From Lyophyllum atratum (taxonomy: Eukaryota; Basidiomycota; Agaricomycetes; Agaricales; Lyophyllaceae): a stretch of DNA of 64,000 nucleotides. Positions 1 to 11,616 of this stretch are shown piece by piece; position 1 is the stretch's first letter, and the number at the start of each line of letters is the position of its first letter. A program made the translations under genes and the position numbers. The DNA is taken from positions 1,364,001 through 1,428,000 of the forward strand of contig JACGCN010000009.1 in NCBI GenBank assembly GCA_014905825.1, given 5' to 3'. The notes beneath the pieces were generated by a model. That model was not told the DNA's origin, searched no databases, and saw only the letters and a program-made list of their open reading frames with translations.

Positions 1-837
1 TCGACTTGGGTGAAACTGTGAGCGACTTGACCCCTTTCGAATAACCACGAATTCACGTGGCGAAGACTCCCAGATTCCACGCACGCGCCAGTTCTAGCGA
101 AGGTCCTATTCTGCCATAATGCTCGCCAATTGCTTTCAACCGCGCCTGCTTGTACGACGTCGAGAATACCAGTGCCGAAACTCGCGCCTTGACTGGCCAT
201 AACAGGAACTGCCAACGTCCCTTCGGAAAGACCGCTCTCCAGGCTGAAATAAAATCTTGTCTTCCAGTCCACCTGCGTCACTGTCAGGTTTACCTGGATA
301 TTTTTCTTCTTATCTTTGTCGTCAATTACCATGATTTCTGCAATTCACACACCCGCTCTCCTGAAAAGTGGGGCGTTCCTCTTCACATATGCGAAACACT
401 CATTGTGTCCTTCCATCATCCGCGAGTGAACAAAAAGATTATTCACTGCAACAAGACCTAGAGAGTCGAATGATACCCGAGAGCGATAAATCTGAATACT
501 GGTATACCTGTCTGAATTTATATGCTGTCTCTCCAAGGCTCACTAGCTCACTAGAGTTTCCTGTAAGAGGAAGATGTAAGCGTGATTGGACATAGAAAGA
601 AGTGAATGAGGACAGGAACTTGAAGCAGTCGCGGTACGTTCAAACGGGCCAGTCGCCAAACGGCCCCAATGGGTAGGAATGAGACGGAACTCCGTCCGGT
701 ACGATATCAAGTATTTTCAGAACGATGAAGATCTATGGACAGGTCAATAACAACTTATATCGTAACACAATAATACAGACATATATAGCATAATCTTTGG
801 TCCATCGAGCTCTAGCCAATCTTATGGTAAAAAGAAT
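1..837. other. No supported gene
   Basis: Only short overlapping ORFs with no recognisable domain or consistent splice structure are present. The stretch also holds the 3' flank of the zinc-finger gene. Confidence 0.5.
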
Positions 838-1631
838 TCACGATCGTAGGCCATCGGGAGACCAGGCGAACCCTTCCATAGCTCGGATCGGGGGTGGATA
901 AGGCACTGACGATCCCGGCGCTTTCATAGCGGGAGTATAGCCACTGACCACGAGAGCGGGCACAACTAAATGTTGCTGAGGGCGTGCCCGTTCGAAGTTC
1001 GGAATCGAAGCCAATTTGGTGGCATCCAAACCACGACCTTTTTTCCTCACATGTGGCACACTGCTGTTTTCTTCTTTCAATTTGCGAGGGCGACGCAGCC
1101 TACTACGTGAGGTCTTAGAAGTGACCGTGCGCTTTGGCAGGTCGTTTTTGGACTTTGGCAAAGTTGTGTCAATGCTACACGGCGGATTTGAGAGCACTCT
1201 TCCTTGGATAGAGGCGACCTACTTACTGTGCAGTGTCGACATGTTCACGGATCCTTTCGGCGCAACGGTCGGTGAAGTGGCATCCAGCCTTCGCGAGAGG
1301 ACAAGACAGTCTAGACGCAGAACACTAGTTTATGATAATCCACACGAGGTTGTGAATGAGAAACGTACATAGGCTTGACTATATTCTTTTGTCGATGCAC
1401 CTTCACATGCAGCCTGAGGCTGTAGGCACTTCCAAATTGTTTCGTACAATTAAGCTCCTTGCAGGCATATTTCTGACAGTGAACTATCTCAGTCAAATGA
1501 ATAATTCGACTGCTTTGAAGCGGGCGTACAGGTGGCTCCGGTGGTCGCACAAGTGGCTTGAAGGTCTCTGAATCAACTGGTTCAGGTTGTCGAGTATCAA
1601 CCCACGGGAATAGAGACAGCGTATTCGGCAT
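838..1631 (-). CDS. C2H2 zinc-finger protein, 227 aa, 3 exons
   Basis: Model complement(838..1174, 1227..1310, 1369..1631) joins to 684 nt with no internal stop. Two C2H2 fingers are visible. The first (about residues 57-78) has the pattern C-x4-C-x12-H-x3-H within YACKELNCTKQFGSAYSLRLH. The second (about residues 93-117) has C-x6-C-x12-H-x4-H and is completed across intron 2. The N-terminus is proline-rich, and the C-terminal half is basic (KRTVTSK, RRPRKLK) and low in complexity, as in fungal DNA-binding regulators. The GTACGT and GTAAGT donors fit well. The ATG at 1631 is the first in frame, and an upstream coding exon cannot be excluded. Nuclear sequence-specific DNA binding is inferred from the fingers; targets are unknown. 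Confidence 0.75.
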
Positions 1632-2399
1632 ATCCAACGGAGGTGGTTATGGTGGGCATTGCAGCGCACTTTTATATCCCAAGATCATGGCAAAGGATGG
1701 CCAGGAATTGTCAAAGCGAAGTCAAAGCGGTGGGACAAAATCTCAGTCAAAGCTGTTAGGCCTCTTTGACCAGGTGGCAGGTGGCCATCGCCCGACGAGT
1801 ATTTGAATTTCAACGTGGAGCCACGGCCAGTTGTGAAGACGAGTCATGAATTGTGAATTCAAGTAGAAATGGTCAACCCCGGTGTATCAGAGTGTATCCA
1901 TGGATGGTGAAAGAAATTGGAAAGGAAAGGTACGTACTTTAACTTAGGCGACGCCTGCACACAAATGCAAATTGTGACGCCATACAAATCACACGGAAAC
2001 CGAAAACGGGTGATGCTAAAATTAGACACTTGAAAAGGCCAGGGTGGCGCGCTTGTTACTTACAGTCATGACTCTATGAAGCGGGCGCCCAATTCAGAGA
2101 CAGATGAAAGAGAGAGTGCCACATTTCAGTGAGTACATACTACGTCCTGGTATTACTCCTGAATCTGTTTAATGGGATCGATGTCTGTCTGCTGTACGAT
2201 ATCGAGAAGTGTTTAACATCCAGAACCTCCCACCGACTCCCCAAAATTGCCAAAATTGCCAAGATACATCGGACATACGCGCCCCGCTTGCCTCACCGTG
2301 TTCTTCTCCTTCATCACCTTGAACATCCGCCTCGGTGACCTCCCACACTCCGGATCCTCATTAGTAGCCTCTTGAGCTAATTCTAAGTCTGTACATGTT
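1632..2399. other. Intergenic
   Basis: Upstream of the zinc-finger gene. I see no supported coding sequence here. Confidence 0.45.
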
Positions 2400-3735
2400 T
2401 ATCCCTCCAGACTTTCACTCGAAGACATGGACATCGCCGAGACGCTCGGGGCGCGGGATTCCCAAGGTTCGAGACACCGTCTACGTTGTTGACGTGGATC
2501 ATGCCGGGTTCTGCGTGGTCATGCTGGACATGGCGGATTCGCCTTCCATTGTCTCAGCCACTGGGCCGCTAGGATCGTGCCCCTGAGCAGAGCGCTTCAT
2601 TATCTCGAGTTCACGCCATTGACGGATAGTTAGCAGGAAAGCTGGGTATCGATTCTAGCCGCCAAGCGATGAGTCAAGGTACCAAGTTCCTGGAACAAAA
2701 CAAACTCGAAACTCACTGGAGGGGTATCCGCGCCGGTGTCGTCCGAGAGACGAGCCAATGACTTATAATACTCGAACGACGACACCTTCGAGACACCTGC
2801 TAACAGCTCGAAGGCCTCGAGCGCTCTGAACGTCGTCGCACTCCTCGGGAATCGCGATGTAGCGGGATACAGTCGGTAACGGAGGAGCTGGGTCGTGTGT
2901 AGCTGAGCCCGCTCGCAGTTACAGAAGTCGAGGCCAACGGCGTGTATCCCACTCGTATCGATCACGGTAAAATCGTCATCCCGAGATTGTTTTGGGAGAA
3001 TGCATCGCTCGCCTGGTGGGTGGCCTAACTGCACCCGCAAACCCAGGTCCTTCAGCGTGCGTTTGACGAAGGATACGCCGTTCCATTCCTACGCATGCCA
3101 TTGAGTTAGCTCGTGATACGTTGAGTTAACCACTTACCCTTATACGATGCAGGGGATGGATGCGATGATTAGTGAGCAGGCAGTCTTTACATTGAAGTTC
3201 TCGGCCGCTGAGGCAAATGCAATCCAGACACTCATACACTGCCTTCCTCTCCTCCGAACGGCAGGTCGAACAGACGTCTGACGCGCCATGTCCTCGGCCC
3301 TCGAGGGCGAGCAGCTCCCCGAGGTACGCCTCACGTTCAGGTAACCAACTGAGAAAGGGATCCTAAAACTGGTTGGTTAATAATTGAAACATCTGTGGAT
3401 GAAGTTATTTCACGCACTGTGCGTTTTCGAGGAGGCTTCGGCTCTGGCTCTGGCTCTACTAGAACCTCCTCGAGGTGATCAACATGGGGTTGGTCGACGT
3501 CTAAGGGATCAGCAGTTTGAGGGCCTTGCTGACTGTCATGATCAGAACGAAGTAAGGATGATGTTTTTGACAAGTCTATGTAAGACGTTGTGGCGATCCA
3601 TCGACCCCTCGCGCTCATCTTATAACTAGTGTGTTGGATGAGATCTTTGTGACGAAGGTCCTCTGTAGAGGAGTGCTGTCGAATGAGACCTCTATGGGAG
3701 GTCGATTTGGATTTCTTCTGGCGCTTTGAGGCCAT
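2400..3735 (-). pseudogene. KDZ transposase N-terminal relic with CxC2 cysteine-cluster domain
   Basis: Reading on the minus strand from an ATG at 3735 (MASKRQKKSK) gives an acidic/basic low-complexity leader. A shift of frame follows near 3360. The next stretch, at about 3350-3140, starts PEREAYLGELL and contains CSTCRSEERKAVYECLDC. The part at about 3140-2730 has LGHPPGERC, GIHAVGLDFCNCE and a segment near YYKSLARLSDD. This order matches the CxC2 region that precedes the catalytic core of basidiomycete KDZ (Kyakuja-Dileera-Zisupton) transposases. After what looks like an intron at about 2735-2635, the conserved IRQWRELEIMKRSAQGHDP block resumes and then breaks by stops near 2500. No catalytic core follows, so this is a truncated, frameshifted copy. 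The upstream flank lies in a duplicated segment, described separately. Confidence 0.7.
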
Positions 3736-3740
3736 AGTGT

Positions 3741-4618
3741 AAGATAGTGCCAGTGAACTTCGCGAAAAACTTTTCGCACCTGAAGCAACACGGTCAAATA
3801 AATCAATTCCCGATTTAGAAGTGGCCGCGTTCAGGTCATCTGCACGCCACACTCGATCCCTCGATCTGTCTGAATACCCCGAACCAACCACCAGACAGGC
3901 TACTCAGCTGCATCATATTTCTGGGTTATTCTCTCACCTGCTAGCCGTTCTCTTGTTTACATCGATCACTGGGACTGTATGGGACGGCGTGCCAAATACC
4001 TCACGCAGGCTGAGAATAAAGCAGGAGTACGGCACGGTAAAAAGGCATCCGCCGCCACATACTCGTATAGCATATCGCAGTCCAGGAATGGTGATGTTGG
4101 CCGCTAGCCGCCACATCGCCTCCCACGACACTGGCAGGTGTCAGGACGTGTCCACTGCCACGCGCCGGTAATAACAGGTCGCAAAGATATACGACAATAT
4201 GTCACCCCGAGCAACGATGCAGACATCGAGAAACATCGAGGGCTCTGAAGCTCGTAAAACGGGGTTATTTGCAGATACGATCGCATAAATAAACCCAAGA
4301 AATGCTTCATACATCCTGATGGTAATAACACGGATCTCAGGGCACAATAAAGGTAAAAAAACAAGCCCTCTCCTCCGCCAGTCAGCGCACCCTCAGAACA
4401 ATCCCGCCAAATCCGCGAACGGGTCCTTGCCCTGCTGCTGCTGGTTCGGGTTCGGGGTGCCCACATTCTGCGGAGGCGCACCCACCGCCGGAGAACCCAT
4501 CCCCATACCCATCCCAACCCCGCGCACAGGCCCCGTCGCCGCATACCCACCCCCTCCAAAGTAATTCGGCACCTGCGAAGGCGTCCCAGGAAGCCTAATC
4601 GACGCGGGCGGCGTAGCA
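3741..4618. repeat. Segmental duplication, copy A
   Basis: This copy starts at the motif agatagtgccagtgaacttc and ends in a truncated copy of the adaptor-gene tail. It is a diverged direct copy of 4619-5700, aligned over nearly its full length with small indels. One gap of about 185 bp near 4060 corresponds to material present only in copy B. Confidence 0.8.
4393..4618 (-). pseudogene. Truncated duplicate of the VHS-GAT adaptor C-terminus
   Basis: In frame it encodes ASIRLPGTPSQVPNYFGGGG, a GMGMGMGSP run and the terminal KDPFADLAGLF. These match the last ~75 residues of the adaptor gene at 5472-7189. The homology stops abruptly at 4618, where the second duplication unit begins. The frame stays open across the junction up to about 4713, but no ATG precedes the homologous part, so expression is unlikely. 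Confidence 0.75.
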
Positions 4619-5700
4619 AGATAGTGCCAGTGAACTTCGCGAAAACTTTTCAACGCGCGAGTGGAACCTGAAGCAACGCAGTCAAACAAATCGTTCCCCG
4701 ATTCAGGAATCAAATCTCAGAAGTGGCCGCGTTCAGGTAGCGTTCAGGGTCATTTTGAACGCCACACTCGATCCCTCGATCCATCTAGATACCCAGAACC
4801 CTCCACCAGCCAGGCCACTCAGCTGCATCGTATCTCTGGTTCCTCTCACCTGCTAGCCGTTCTCTTATCATTTACACTGATCACTGGGATTCTAAGGAAC
4901 GGCGTGCCAAATATTTCACGCAGCCTGAGAAGGAACCAGGAGTCACGGTACGGCACTATAAAAACACATCCGCCACAACATACCGCAGGACTGTGGAACT
5001 GAAAGTGGGATGCCTGTAGAGGAGCACTTCGTGCTCATATTGCTTGCGTCAGAATAGCGATAATAGATACGCAAGCATCTTGAGGCCCGCAGAAGTGCTC
5101 TAACACGAATGTTGGTGGATATCCGTGCAATGTTGGGAGCTAGTAGGTCATAGCCTTATAGAAAGGTGTCTCGTATAGCATATGGCAGTCTAGGTATGGT
5201 GATGTCGGCCGCTAGCCGCCAGGCAGGTGTTAAGACATGTCCACTGCCACGCGCCACTAATACTAGGTCCCCCAAAGACTTGATAGAACAAGTTACTCAC
5301 CCACGAGCAACGATGCAAGCATCCAGAAACACCAAAGCCACGAATCCCCGAAACTCGCGAAACCAGAAAATTCGCAGATCCAATCGCATAAATAAACCCA
5401 AGAAATGCTTCATACATCCATGGTAACAATCACGCACAACAAACACAAAAACCCGTTCTCTCCTCCCCCACTCAGAACAGCCCCGCCAAATCCGCAAACG
5501 GGTCCTTCCCCTGCTGCTGCTGCCCCTGGCCCGAACCCGGCGTGCCCACATTCTGCGGCTGCACACCCCCCGCCGGCGACCCCACCCCCACCCCCACCCC
5601 CACCCCCATCCCCATCCCACCCCCACCCCCACGCACAGGCCCCGTCGCAGCATACCCACCCCCTCCAAAGTAATTCGGCTTCCCAGGAAGCCTAATCGAC
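4619..5700. repeat. Segmental duplication, copy B
   Basis: Copy B begins with the same agatagtgccagtgaacttc motif immediately after copy A ends, so the two units are in tandem. Its right end runs without a break into the complete VHS-GAT gene, which makes copy B the parental side. About 185 bp at roughly 4983-5165 is absent from copy A and is either an insertion here or a deletion there. Confidence 0.8.
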
Positions 5701-7189
5701 GCGGTCACCGACGGCGGGGACATCGTACTAGGGCGTGACAAGGCCGGGGCACCGCTCCCCATCAGCATGCCCATGCCGTACCCGTTCGAGGGCGTCGCGT
5801 GGGGCGCGGGCATCGTCGGGGCGGGGGAAGAGGAAGCGAAGAGGTCGCCTAGCTGGTCGATGCCCGTACCTAGAGAAATGGGATTCGCAGACGAGGAGGA
5901 GCTATCGTCGAAGTCGATGAGGGAGAGGCCGCCCGTTGCGCCCCCGGAGGAGAGTTCGGCGGGGATGGGGTTGGAGGATGTGGCGTAGTCGCCCTTTTTG
6001 AAGGCCTCGTAGCGGTTGAGGACGGTGTTGATTTGGTCGTTGATTTGTAGGAAGGTGTCTGGTGGGGAGAAAGATGTTAAGGTAAGGATGGGTCAGAGGG
6101 AGAGGTAGGGGGTGGGGGGGAAAGGGCTGACCTAGGGATTCGGGATCGTCTGATTGGGCGTCTGAGATCCATTTCTGGAGTTTCGGACGTGCGGAGGCGA
6201 GGATTGAGGATACTTGCTGTTATTAGACGTTCAGGGAAATGATCAATACTTATAGAGGGTAGAGCACATACATCATAAGCATCGCCTGTGGTGAACCGCT
6301 CTCCTCTCTCCGTATCCGCGTTATCTAGCATTTCATTCAAGAGGATGACCTTCTGCTCGAGCTTATTAAGATCCGTCAATGCCTGCGTGCGATAGTCGGG
6401 TTTCGCATCCGGATTCGCCCCGGCGAGAGACTTCATAAGTTCCTGAGCCGCAGCGAGATCCCGCGGTGTCCCCCTTCGAATCAACTCCTGCAATTTCGCC
6501 GACTGCGCTTCCCGATCCTCCTCCTCGAGCTCTTCCGCAGACTTGAGGTTCTGTACCACAAATCAACGTACTGCACGATACAGGGGTATAGGTATAGAGT
6601 CATCACTCACCGCCGCAGCATCCAAGTTCGGCTGATGACCCCTCGATCCATCTCGAAACCGATACCCCTTGAACGTCAACAAGCGGTGCATGTCCCTTAT
6701 ATTCCCTAGGTCCTCCCTCCACCTCGACTCCACACAGATGCCTTCTTTCCAGGTATGTATGAGCTCGAGAATGCGCGACATCACCACGCCCGGGAACGGC
6801 GGCGGGCGTTCCGGGAACCGGCGCACGAGCTCGTTGAGGAACTCTTTAGTGGAGACTTGGAGGTGGAAGGGGTATCCGCATTGCTTCACCAGAGTATCGA
6901 GGAGGGAGAGCGCTAGGACTGCGATGTGGGGGTTTCGGTGGTTGGCGAGTCGCGCGGCCAGCATGGCGGCTTCTCGGGGACTGGGACATGTTGAGTTATG
7001 GACTTTGCGAGATGGGGCATGGGATGATACGTACTTGTTGGCCTTCTTGGTGTTGATGTATTCTGCGACTTCGAGATGGATGGCAAAGTTGGGTTCGTGC
7101 AATGAGGGATCGCAGGCGCGGGTGATGAGGATCTCGATGGGCGAGGCCCGTAGCCAGCTCGTCGTCGTCGTGGGGCTGGTCAACATCAT
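5472..7189 (-). CDS. VHS-GAT domain trafficking adaptor (Gga-like), 5 exons
   Basis: Model complement(5472..6058, 6132..6216, 6272..6550, 6611..6981, 7035..7189). Exons 1-2 encode a VHS domain of about 150 residues (ITRACDPSLHEPNF; a block ending in LVKQCGYPFHLQVSTKEFL; FPERPPPFPG). Exons 3-5 encode a helical GAT domain (TDLNKLEQKVILLNEMLDNA; TFLQINDQINTVLNRYEAFK). A long Gly/Met/Val-rich linker follows, and the protein ends in DPFADLAGLF. VHS-GAT proteins bind cargo sorting signals, ARF-GTP and ubiquitin at the trans-Golgi and endosomes. I see no clear C-terminal GAE ear, so it could equally be a shorter relative of the Gga proteins. The DPF/FADLAGLF tail may contact adaptor appendages (inference). 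Two ATGs occur in tandem at the start. The 3' end lies in the duplicated segment. Confidence 0.85.
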
Positions 7190-8123
7190 AGCGTTGGTGT
7201 GCTTATAGGGCTTGTAGGGCAGAAATCATGCAAGATTTTGCGTAGAGATGTGGGGGTGAGGAGGTCCTCGCGTGGCAGATCGTGGTAGAGTCGTAAAAGG
7301 CAATCACAACCGCTTACGGGTGTGGACGTTCACCGCCTCCTCTGTAGCTATACCTATGTCCTCAGGATCAGCTCCGTCTTCCATCGAGTCAAGAACGGTG
7401 CTTGGAACCCTAGTCTCCCTTCAAATTCGAATCGGGAGCACAGCGGTGCGTATACACTCATCAGAATACATCGGGGTGATCTAGTTAGTCTCGCTAGGTA
7501 TCAATCAGCACTACAGAATAACTCGTCTCTCAATTGCAACTTTCATACGCTGGAAGCCCACCGATTTTATGCCTTTACTCGTTGTGAACCTGCGCTTTAA
7601 GCACTCGGCGGTGCGCACTGTGTCATTGGTGGTCAGAAAGCTGTACGGTTGACCAGTCAGATATTCTAGATGCATCTGAACCTCGCTCTGCCTCGACGCG
7701 CGCACCCGTTATGTGTCCTTCTACCTCTAGGCCACGCCGACGCCATGTGGAGTTGTAGCACCTACACCCACGCTCCCGATTTTATTGCAGGACGTCTGCG
7801 CTGGCCAGGCCAATTACAAGCCCCGAGACTCATCTGGCGGCCGCCCTCGTGCTCAGCTCAAATTTCACGCCTCCATTCATTCCCCGTACAGCTCCTGAGT
7901 CCTGAGAAGCCTGGAATAGCAGGTACTTTTGGGATCAGGAGCTCGAATGAGTGTGTGAGAGGACATGGCAGAACAGATGGCGGGTTATCTGGTTACCTAT
8001 CAACGAAGAAGTATGGTGCGTCTGTAGTACGAACGTCTCCCTATCGCATACATACTAATAATAGTATGTATTAGGCCACCTACAACGCGTATCTTTGTCC
8101 TGATGCTTGCCAATTTTTTCATG
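7190..8123. other. Intergenic, no supported gene
   Basis: A plus-strand ORF at 7670-8074 is 134 codons long but has no recognisable domain and an atypical composition, so I did not call it. Confidence 0.4.
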
Positions 8124-8382
8124 ATGGCGGCTACGTCGCGTTGACTAGCTCATCCACTCAATCCCTACCCTAAGCGGCGGTTGTAACTTCTTCTACAACA
8201 GGATCTGTCACGGCACGCTCCCCTTACCGGTGTTCGAGCCATATATGATATATAAAAAATGGCGGCTACGTCGGGTCGAGTAGCTCATCCACTCAATTCC
8301 TACCCTAAGCGGCGGTTGTAACTTTTTCTACAACAGGATCTGTCATGGCACGCTCCTTTACCGGTCTTCGAGCCATATGTGA
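8124..8382. repeat. Tandem repeat, two copies of about 135 bp
   Basis: The unit beginning atggcggctacgtcg at 8124 recurs at 8259. Both share the blocks agctcatccactcaat, cctaccctaagcggcggttg, caacaggatctgtca and ttcgagccatat, with about ten differences. Copy 2 ends near 8382. The unit carries no coding signal and lies about 0.6 kb upstream of the GMC oxidoreductase. Confidence 0.85.
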
Positions 8383-9001
8383 CATCTCTTCCTAATGTAC
8401 ACATTCGATTGCGACTTTGTTGAAGAGTCCTGGGGCTTACTTGGTTATGCCTTGAGGTGAGCGGGATCTTAAGCCAGGATATGGGAAGACCAGACTGACA
8501 TATTCATTGCGTACAGAAAACGACTGCGACGGTATGATGTATCGCTATACTTCAATATACATCTGGACGCTCCATACAGAGGATAAAAAGATTCAGCACC
8601 ACATCAGAGCTGATGCAAAATCTACCTAGGTACTACGCAGAGAACAAGTCAACAACCGCCTCTCTTGGGCTCAAGCTATCTTCACCTCATCTGTAGAACG
8701 ACAACATTTGGTACCAGAAGAGATGATGCTACCACACATACTGAGGTGGTGTCACGCGGGAGATGCTAGATTCGTCTCTAGATCGCGTATTACCACCACC
8801 ACCGCATGCTCATACCCTGGTCAATCTCCTGGACCCACCTCACCTCGATCAGCCGGAAGCTATTCCACCCTAGTGTGGAGGCTAAACGAGGAGTGCATCG
8901 ACTATAAAACCGTTTGCAACTGACATGTAAGTTATCATCTGCATCGAGCACACAACTCCTCTCACCTTACATTCTTACCCAGTAATCCATCGACTCTCAC
9001 A
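8383..9001. other. 5' flank of the GMC oxidoreductase gene
   Basis: No supported coding sequence. The stretch immediately before the ATG (tctcacaatgg) is pyrimidine-rich, as expected for a fungal transcription start region. Confidence 0.4.
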
Positions 9002-11616
9002 ATGGTCGCGTTCACCGCATCGTTCACCGCATTGGTGACTGCAGCAGCTACGTTGGTCGGACTCGCTCAAGCTGGCGCAGTACCTACAACCGCAGACTAT
9101 CTAATCGTTGGAGGCGGCACTGCTGGTTAGCCCCTTCCTTAACAATCCCAGAGAACATTCCTGACGAGAATACATCCTAGGCCTCGTTTTGGCGAATCGT
9201 CTGAGCGAGGACCCAGCGGTTTCGGTACTCGTCATTGAAGGCGGTGGAGATGGTCTTGGAAAGTGCGTAGCAGAACAGTGTTCTTGTCTTCTGGATCTTC
9301 TGACGACCTCACTGCAGCAAGAATATCAGCGATTTCAAGCTCGTCGGAGCAGCTTGGGGAACAGATATCGACTGGCAGTTCCCCACTCAGCCTCTCAAAT
9401 ACGCCAACAACCGCGTATTGTCACCGGGTCCTCGTGGTAAAGTTCTAGGGTATGTGGAGGGTCGTTTTGGATTGTGTTTATGAGACTGATATCTCTCATT
9501 CACAGAGGCTCTTCCGCTATAAACGGTAAATATCGTTGAGTTGTCGGGCCTGAATTGTTTGGCTTATCGTATTCCAGGCGATGTCTTCGACCGTGGAGAT
9601 GCTCGTGAATACGACGAATGGGAGGCACTCGGCAATCCCGGATGGTAAGGAGGGTTGTTCTCACAGGCTCAACACGATACTAATCCGTCGTTTTGTCCAG
9701 GAACTTCCAGTCCCTCTTCGCTGCGGGCAAGAAATCGGAAAAATTCTACGCACCTCAGCCCACGGATAACATCAACTATGTCCTCGAGCACCACGGTGTC
9801 AACGGAATGGTTCCTACTTCGTACTCCGCCGCTTCACCACCGTGAGTAGTACTCCCTGTCATCGGGTGCGGCTGTAGACTGACTGGTTTTCGTTAGCATA
9901 CACGATGCGATTATCTCCTCGGTTGTGAACTCAGGCGGCTTCGCGTCTCCTGATCTGGAGGGTGGTAATGCGACTGGAATCGCGCATGTCACCAACGCGC
10001 GGCTTCCCTCTAATGAGACTCGTTCTACCTCGGTAAGCCCAATTCTTCACTTTTCTGGGAATCCGGCTGACGTATGTCTGCATGAAGGCTACTGGATATT
10101 GTAAGTTCTTGAGTCAGGCTACAAGATGTCGCAACTCTGACCGCCACGTGTAGACTTCCCATACTCGTATCGCCCCAACTTCCAGGTCATCCTTCACTCT
10201 ACAGCCACGAAGATCCTGTGGAGCTCCACCACCCAGGACAACGCCATCGCCAGTGGTGTCGAATATGTCGACCAGAACGGAGTAACTCAGACCGCTGTGA
10301 GTATTTCCTTCTCCCGAAGTCAGGACCCCGAGATTGACGTCTTTGATGCAGAACGCCAAGAATGTCGTGCTTTCAGCTGGGACTTGGGGCACACCACCCA
10401 TCCTGGAGCGCTCTGGTGTCGGAAACGCGACGTTCTTGGCCTCCCTTGGCATTAAGAGCGTCGTCGACCTGCCTGGTGTCGGAGAGAACTTGAGTGAACG
10501 TACGTGAAGTTTCATGATGTGCTTGCTATCCTAATTCACGAAATCGATTCTCAGAAACTCTGGTACCTATGCAATGGCAGCTCAACTCAAGTCTACCACT
10601 CGGCACCACGCCTTTCATGCTCAACGGTCCGTGCTTTTCATCGTTCATACACCTCGCGCCCTCACTGACCTTTCAATCTGCAGTCGAGTCGATTCAGACA
10701 ACAGTCGGACCCGGCAATCTTGCTACAGCCCAATCTCTGCTCAGCACCAAACCTCCTGGGATGAGCGACGCGATCTACGCGTCTTCCAAGAGACTGTTCG
10801 AGGACAAGACTACTTGGGTCGAGCATTATATCGCAGTTGCCACGCCTGCCGAGGGTCCCTCCGTGCTCGTCATGTACCCCGTCAACCTCCGCCCGATGTC
10901 CAGAGGCTCAGTGGTGCGCATGATTTGTAAAAATGTCATGGCGCTCTCTAAGATTTTTGGTCTTGGCAGCACATCGTTTCCTCGAACGGAACAGAGTACC
11001 CGAAGATCGAGTACAATTTTTTCCAGGACCCCTTCGATTTGGTATGGTGCATCGCTTCGTGACGTCGATCAGTTTCTAATGGAGTCCGCAGTACGTGATG
11101 GCCGCAGGATGTGCGCGCGCACAGAAGTTCGCCTCCACTCCTCCGCTTTCCGACTGGATCGCTGGTACGTCATCTCCCAAATTTTGTCTCTGTATCGGTA
11201 GTCACGGTTTCTCCCACCACTAGCCCCTGTCGCACCAGCTGCGGGCGTCACCACCATCGACGCTCTCCAGGACTATGTTCGCGCTAACGCAGCTCAGACC
11301 AACCACATCATCGGCACAGCACTGATGGGTACGTAGCCAGCCTACCCATCCCTCGAGTCTACATTTTAGCTGACTGTCCTGTCCTGCCGATATAGGACCC
11401 CGCAAAGATGGTGGTGTTGTCGACCCTGAGCTTAAAGTATACGGAACAAAGAATGTTTTCGTCGTTGACGCATCGGTCATTCCCGTGGAGCCTGCAGCCC
11501 ACTTGCAGGTAAGTTGTATACCTGTTGGTGTGATGTCTGCGATATCTGACACGTTGCGTCTTCAGGGGACTGTGTATGCGTTTGCTGAGCACGCTGCTGA
11601 GATTTTCAAGTCATGA
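9002..11616 (+). CDS. GMC oxidoreductase, aryl-alcohol-oxidase-like, 573 aa, 17 exons
   Basis: Model join(9002..9125, 9181..9262, 9318..9449, 9506..9525, 9578..9644, 9701..9841, 9897..10032, 10088..10100, 10154..10296, 10352..10499, 10555..10626, 10684..10913, 10970..11041, 11092..11164, 11224..11328, 11396..11508, 11566..11616), 1722 nt. Residues 1-25 form a signal peptide (ALVTAAATLVGLAQAGA). The ADP-binding motif YLIVGGGTAG follows, then the first GMC signature region (RGKVLGGSSAINGD) and AGTWGTPPILERSG. Near the C-terminus NHIIGTALMGPR and FVVDASVIPVEPAAHLQ supply the two conserved catalytic-site histidines. Family knowledge: these secreted flavoenzymes oxidise alcohols or sugars, often producing H2O2 during lignocellulose attack. 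Whether the substrate is an aryl alcohol or a sugar is not decided by sequence. One exon is only 13 nt. Confidence 0.9.

Noticed and set aside
5297..5668. GWGWGWGW-type minus ORF and a Pro-rich plus ORF
   Set aside because: Alternative frames of the Gly-Val/Gly-Met tract in the last exon of the VHS-GAT gene.
6669..7208. 179-codon plus-strand ORF
   Set aside because: Antisense of the VHS-domain exons; it has no domain of its own.
7670..8074. 134-codon plus-strand ORF
   Set aside because: No domain, atypical composition and no splice or promoter support.
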